Assembly: GCA_030695205.1 (NCBI GenBank)
Contig: JAUYTN010000010.1
Coordinates: 1-64,000 of the forward strand
Direction of reading: 5' to 3'
DNA length: 64,000 bases
DNA from: Burkholderiaceae bacterium
GTDB lineage: Bacteria > Pseudomonadota > Gammaproteobacteria > Burkholderiales > Burkholderiaceae_C
In this document: positions 60,664-64,000 of the stretch, in pieces
How positions within the stretch are numbered: the stretch's first letter is position 1
How the letters are laid out: the number at the start of each line of letters is the position of its first letter
The notes under the pieces: model-generated
Told to the model about the DNA's origin: nothing
Seen by the model: the letters and a program-made list of their open reading frames with translations, nothing else
Databases searched by the model: none
Translations under genes and position numbers: made by a program

Positions 60664-61344
60664 TCAGGGCCGAGTCCCTTGGGTTGCCAGCTGACGCAGC
60701 CCCACGCTGTCGCGGATAGTGATGCATTCGCGCGAGAGTTCCACCCAGCCGGAGCGTTCAAACCGGTGCAGCAGCCGGGTAATGATTTCGCGTACCGTGC
60801 CCAGTTCATCGGCCAGTGCCTGGTGGGTGACCCTGACCTGGCTGCCATGGCCGAGCAGGGTGGCAGCCAGGCGGCTGTCCAGCCGCTGAAACGCCACAGC
60901 CTCGATCAGACCGGTCAGGTCGGCCATGCGGACGGCAAACAGGCCCAGCACAAAGTCCCTGAATGGCTCATCGGCCAGCGCGGTGCGGAACGCAGTGGCG
61001 GGCAGCATCACGAGTTGGGTGGCGGCGGTGGTGGTTCCCCTGGCGGTGAAGGTGCTCCCAGAGAACAGGCAGGCCGATGACACCAAGCACATCTCGCCCG
61101 GTACCACCCGGTACAGCTCCAGTTCGCGCCCGTTGCTGGCCGAGCGGCTGACCCGGATTTCCCCTTCCAGCACCAGTGGGAAACCCTGGCAGGCCTGGTC
61201 TTCCAGGAACAGGGTCATGCCTTCCGGGGCGTGCAGCACGGGCAGTGGGTCGGAGTGCTCAACTTCCGCCGCAGGCAGTGCGGGGTAGAGCTGGCGCAGG
61301 CGCTGCCAGTCGCCGGGGCTCAAGGAGGCCGGTGGCTGGCTCAT
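60664..61344 (-). CDS. Crp/Fnr-family transcription regulator
   Basis: A 226-aa protein with an N-terminal cyclic-nucleotide-binding-type barrel (LFLEDQACQGFPLVLEGEIRVSRSA, about 45-75), a dimer helix and a C-terminal winged helix (VTHQALADELGTVREIITRLLHRFERSGWVEL). It lacks the four-cysteine set of FNR, so an iron-sulfur switch is unlikely; the effector is unknown. The ATG overlaps the FMN reductase stop by 4 nt. It probably controls the DUF2892 gene via the palindrome at 60578. Confidence 0.88.
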   Translation of the reverse strand: MSQPPASLSPGDWQRLRQLYPALPAAEVEHSDPLPVLHAPEGMTLFLEDQACQGFPLVLEGEIRVSRSASNGRELELYRVVPGEMCLVSSACLFSGSTFTARGTTTAATQLVMLPATAFRTALADEPFRDFVLGLFAVRMADLTGLIEAVAFQRLDSRLAATLLGHGSQVRVTHQALADELGTVREIITRLLHRFERSGWVELSRECITIRDSVGLRQLATQGTRP

Positions 61345-61931
61345 GGTTGTGGTGGGCTGAGTCGGCTTGCAGCCAACAGCACCTGGTCCACCACGCCTTG
61401 CACGGCCGCATGGGCGGACTCACTGAGTAGGGTGCCGTGGTCGGAGAACGCACGGTCCGCATGCCCCAGGGCGTGCTGGCGGGGGGCCACCCAGCATTGC
61501 AGGTTGCGCAGCATGGGGGCCAGCTGGGCCAGGCTGCGCAACCCACCGAGCGCACCGGGCGATGCCGACAGCAGCCCCACCACTTTGCCTGCAAAGGGCT
61601 TGATGCCGCTGTCGGCCCACTCTGGGTGCCCCTTGATGGGACTGGACGCCCAGTCAAGGGTGTTTTTGAGCAGGGCGGTCATACCACCGTTGTACTCGGG
61701 CGAGCAGATGACCCAGCCGGGGTGGGCGTGCATCAGTGCCTTGAGCCGGATGACATCGGGCGGTGTGCCTTGGGCTTCCAGGTCGGCGTTGTAGAGCGGG
61801 ATGTTCAGGCTGCTGAGTTCCAGCAGGGTGACCTCGGCTCCCCGAAACTCGCCCATATCGGCGGCCACGCGGGCCAGTTGGCGGTTGTAGGAGCCGGTGC
61901 GGGTGCTGCCCGCGAAGACGAGTAGTTTCAT
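61341..61931 (-). CDS. NADPH-dependent FMN reductase
   Basis: A 196-aa flavodoxin-like protein. The phosphate loop GSTRTGSYNRQLA is at residues 8-20, SPEYNGGMTALLKNTLDW is the flavin-binding segment, and SASPGALGGLRSLAQL follows. This is the NADPH-dependent FMN/quinone reductase family (ChrR/ArsH-like). It starts an operon with the Crp-like regulator (4-nt overlap), suggesting a redox stress unit. Confidence 0.92.
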   Translation of the reverse strand: MKLLVFAGSTRTGSYNRQLARVAADMGEFRGAEVTLLELSSLNIPLYNADLEAQGTPPDVIRLKALMHAHPGWVICSPEYNGGMTALLKNTLDWASSPIKGHPEWADSGIKPFAGKVVGLLSASPGALGGLRSLAQLAPMLRNLQCWVAPRQHALGHADRAFSDHGTLLSESAHAAVQGVVDQVLLAASRLSPPQP

Positions 61932-62080
61932 GGTGGTGCAGAAAAATAATTGATACAGATCAAACAGCTTGTGGCTATGCCCCTGACAATCGCACAGCGC
62001 TTGCCTGTGTGCCGAACAGCCTTCTGCAGGCCGCCAGTGTCTCCGACTTCGCGCACCCCTTCAGACGAGTACCCCACGCC

Positions 62081-63625
62081 ATGAGAAACAACCAGCCGGT
62101 GACGGCCAATGAGCTGCCCCTGCCCGACGGTGTGACGCTGATGTCCACCACCGACACCGAAAGCCGAGTCACCTACGCCAATGCGGCGTTCATTGCCGCC
62201 AGTGGCTTTGAGCAAAACGAACTGTACGGCCAACCTCACAATCTGGTGCGCCACCCGGACATGCCCCCAGAAGCGTACGCTGACATGTGGGCCACCCTCA
62301 AGGCTGGGCAGAGCTGGACGGCGCTGGTCAAGAACCGCCGCAAGAACGGTGACTTCTATTGGGTGCGGGCCAATGCCGCGCCCATGGTGCGCCGGGGGCG
62401 GCTGGAGGGCTACATCTCGGTGCGCACCAAGCCTACCCGTGAGGAGGTGGCGGCTGCTACGGCTTTGTACGCCCGCATGCGTGCTGGCAAGGCAGGCGCT
62501 GTGGGGCTTCACAAGGGCCTGGTGGTGCACACCGGCGCCATGGCCTGGCGCTCGGCCACGCAAACCATGTCAACGTCTGCCCGCCTGTGGTGGGGCTTGG
62601 CGATGCTGTGGCCACTGATGCTGGGGCTTGCCTGGGCGGTGGGGCTGCAGGGTGTGCCGCTGTTGAGTTGGTCTATGGGTTCATTGGCCCTGGTGCTGGG
62701 CTGTGGTGCCTGGTTGCACCGGCAGCTGGTGGTGCCTGCGCGTGTGCTGGCGCAGCAGGCCTGCGCCGTGGCGTCGGGCCAGTTCGATGAGTCGGTGCGC
62801 CTGGACCGGGCCGACGACCTGGGGCTGGCGCTGCGTTGCCTCAACCAGGCCGGGTTGAATGTGCGTGCGCTGGTGGGCGACGTGGGGCCGCAAGCCCAGG
62901 GGGTGCAGGTGGCCAGCAGCGAGATTGCCGCCGCGAGCAACGATCTCGGTTCCCGCACCGAGCAGGCGGCTGCCAACCTGGAGCAATCGGCTGCGGCCAT
63001 GGACGAAATGACGGCCAGCGTGGGCAACAGCGCCCAGGCGGCACTGGCCGCCAAAGACCTGGCTGCGCAAGCCACCGCATCGGCCAAGGCGGGAGAAGCC
63101 CTGGTCAAGCGGCTGGTGGACACCATGGCGCAGATCAATGCGTCCAGCCGCAAGATCAACGACATCATTGGGGTGATCGATGGCATTGCGTTCCAAACCA
63201 ACATCCTGGCCCTGAATGCCGCTGTGGAGGCTGCCCGCGCTGGAGAACAGGGCAGGGGTTTTGCGGTGGTGGCCGGTGAGGTGCGCAGCCTGGCGCAGCG
63301 CAGCGCGGGGGCTGCGCGAGAGATCAAGGCGCTCATCAGCGAAAGTGTGAACAACGTCACATCGGGTGCTGGCCTGGTGGACGAAAGCCACCGGGCGATC
63401 GATGGCATCGGTCAACAGATACAGCAGGTGGCCCAGTTGCTGAATGAAATCAGCACAGCCGCCCAGGAGCAGGCCCACGGTGTTTCGGAGGTGAATGTGG
63501 CGGTGGGTCAGCTGGATCGCATGACTCAGCAAAACGCCGCCATGGTGGAGCAGGCTTCAGCGGCGGCGGGGGCGCTCAAGGCCCAGTCGGCCGCCTTGTC
63601 CCAGGCGGTGGCGGTGTACAGCTGA
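62081..63625 (+). CDS. Aer-like PAS methyl-accepting chemotaxis protein
   Basis: A 514-aa chemoreceptor. The N-terminal PAS domain (about 15-115) has the Aer pattern GFEQNELYGQPHNLVRHPDMPPEAYADMW and KNGDFYWVRANAAP, expected to bind FAD. Two hydrophobic stretches at about 168-210 form a membrane hairpin, followed by HAMP-like sequence and the cytoplasmic signalling domain with the hairpin tip IDGIAFQTNILALNAAVEAARAGEQGRGFAVVAGEVR. It signals energy state or oxygen to the chemotaxis kinase; no che genes are nearby. Confidence 0.92.
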   Translation: MRNNQPVTANELPLPDGVTLMSTTDTESRVTYANAAFIAASGFEQNELYGQPHNLVRHPDMPPEAYADMWATLKAGQSWTALVKNRRKNGDFYWVRANAAPMVRRGRLEGYISVRTKPTREEVAAATALYARMRAGKAGAVGLHKGLVVHTGAMAWRSATQTMSTSARLWWGLAMLWPLMLGLAWAVGLQGVPLLSWSMGSLALVLGCGAWLHRQLVVPARVLAQQACAVASGQFDESVRLDRADDLGLALRCLNQAGLNVRALVGDVGPQAQGVQVASSEIAAASNDLGSRTEQAAANLEQSAAAMDEMTASVGNSAQAALAAKDLAAQATASAKAGEALVKRLVDTMAQINASSRKINDIIGVIDGIAFQTNILALNAAVEAARAGEQGRGFAVVAGEVRSLAQRSAGAAREIKALISESVNNVTSGAGLVDESHRAIDGIGQQIQQVAQLLNEISTAAQEQAHGVSEVNVAVGQLDRMTQQNAAMVEQASAAAGALKAQSAALSQAVAVYS

Positions 63626-63686
63626 CCCGGGCGGGGAGCGTCGAATCGGGAGCTGGCGCCCGAGACCCAGCCGCGTGAGGAGCGGA

Positions 63687-63702
63687 TGTTTCACGTGAAA
63701 CA
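63687..63702. other. parS centromere site
   Basis: TGTTTCACGTGAAACA, a perfect 16-bp palindrome, matches the bacterial ParB-binding consensus TGTTNCACGTGNAACA. It lies in the 289-bp gap between the chemoreceptor and mnmG; in many proteobacteria parA and parB lie shortly downstream of mnmG-rsmG. No other parS was noticed in the window. TAAAAT at about 63797 may be a -10 for mnmG. Confidence 0.88.
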
Positions 63703-63914
63703 TGGCCCATCACGCCTGTGGTCCCCCCACCCGTGTGTGCCACAGCGGCTGTGGGTACTGTCTGCCGGCAACACGCCCACAGGCAGGGGATCGATAAAAT
63801 AGGTTCCCCTCGCCGCCTGGTTGGGCTGCTTCAAAAAGCGCAGCGCACCAGCGGCGACTTGCCCTGGCGGTTTCCAGGTGTACCTACCTCTTGGCCTTGT
63901 GCGCCTTGCTCCCC

Positions 63915-64000
63915 ATGCTGTACCCAGAAGAATTTGATGTGATCGTGGTCGGTGGCGGCCACGCTGGCACCGAGGCTGCGTTGGCCGCCGCCCGCATGGG
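63915..64000 (+). CDS. mnmG: tRNA uridine-5-carboxymethylaminomethyl modification enzyme MnmG, N-terminus (cut by window edge)
   Basis: The last 86 bp encode 28 codons, [22 protein letters not shown]..., with the FAD-binding [10 protein letters not shown] loop that is characteristic of MnmG (GidA). MnmG with MnmE modifies U34 of certain tRNAs. The rest lies beyond the window. The leader (63703-63914) shows no other gene; a short overlapping frame there is not credible. Confidence 0.95.
   Translation, partial: MLYPEEFDVIVVGGGHAGTEAALAAARM

Noticed and set aside
63718..63942. Open frame of 74 codons overlapping the mnmG start
   Set aside because: It overlaps a certain gene out of frame and lies in the parS/promoter region, with no RBS.
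1..64000. CRISPR arrays, insertion sequences, prophage, rRNA or tRNA genes
   Set aside because: No regularly spaced repeats, transposase or integrase motifs, or RNA-gene signatures were recognised on reading both strands; a covariance-model search was not possible.

Overview
The window is GC-rich bacterial chromosome, most consistent with a beta-proteobacterium of the order Burkholderiales, probably a Comamonadaceae relative. The reasons are the protein families (MipA/OmpV, fasciclin, SOUL, HiPIP, ABC1 kinases), dense ATGA-type operons, and a dispersed intergenic repeat resembling the one common in that family (recalled, not searched). No rRNA, tRNA, CRISPR array or insertion sequence was recognised. 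The right end holds a perfect parS site just before the first codons of mnmG, which suggests an origin-proximal location.

Layout. 1-9.6 kb: a mixed stress-type region with the end of a BLUF photoreceptor, an SDR lacking the usual catalytic tyrosine, an ABC1 kinase, a fasciclin protein, three tiny proteins, a SOUL heme protein, an FMN-binding protein, MipA/OmpV, a DnaJ protein, a radical SAM enzyme and a branched-chain-amino-acid-type binding protein. 9.7-21.9 kb: the most unusual part. A tightly overlapping minus-strand operon encodes a diguanylate cyclase, a sensor-MFS fusion, a Tat-exported binding protein, a GNAT acetyltransferase, a divergent alanine racemase, two small membrane sensors and a HAMP-SpoIIE phosphatase. 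It is bracketed by plus-strand genes for an RsbW-like kinase (left) and a STAS antagonist (right), with an HD-domain gene divergent from the kinase. This looks like a complete partner-switching circuit with a c-di-GMP output. 22-24 kb: minCDE. 24.5-28 kb: copper and envelope stress genes (Spy-like protein, CopZ-like chaperone, CopA-like ATPase), with perfect DnaA boxes in both flanking gaps.

29.7-44.2 kb and 54-58.8 kb: two polyamine blocks. Together they encode an agmatinase-family hydrolase, a PuuB-like oxidase, a MocR regulator, PuuD, PuuA, a SpuC-like transaminase, a PotFGHI uptake system, a PuuC-like aldehyde dehydrogenase, GabT and a second PuuA-like ligase. They support uptake of putrescine, conversion through gamma-glutamylated intermediates to GABA, and removal of the amino group. 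An AAA-ATPase/PD-(D/E)XK gene interrupts the first block. 44-54 kb: a CDF metal transporter, a glutaredoxin-like protein, two diguanylate cyclases, SelO, a UbiG-like methyltransferase, HiPIP and a MerR regulator. 58.8-64 kb: a periplasmic-binding GGDEF protein, a Crp-like regulator with DUF2892 and FMN reductase genes, an Aer-like chemoreceptor, parS and mnmG.

Four GGDEF proteins and no EAL or HD-GYP protein were seen. At least six copies of a roughly 50-60 bp repeat are scattered through the window. One is read in frame inside an MFS transporter gene, and another supplies the apparent Shine-Dalgarno of potI.
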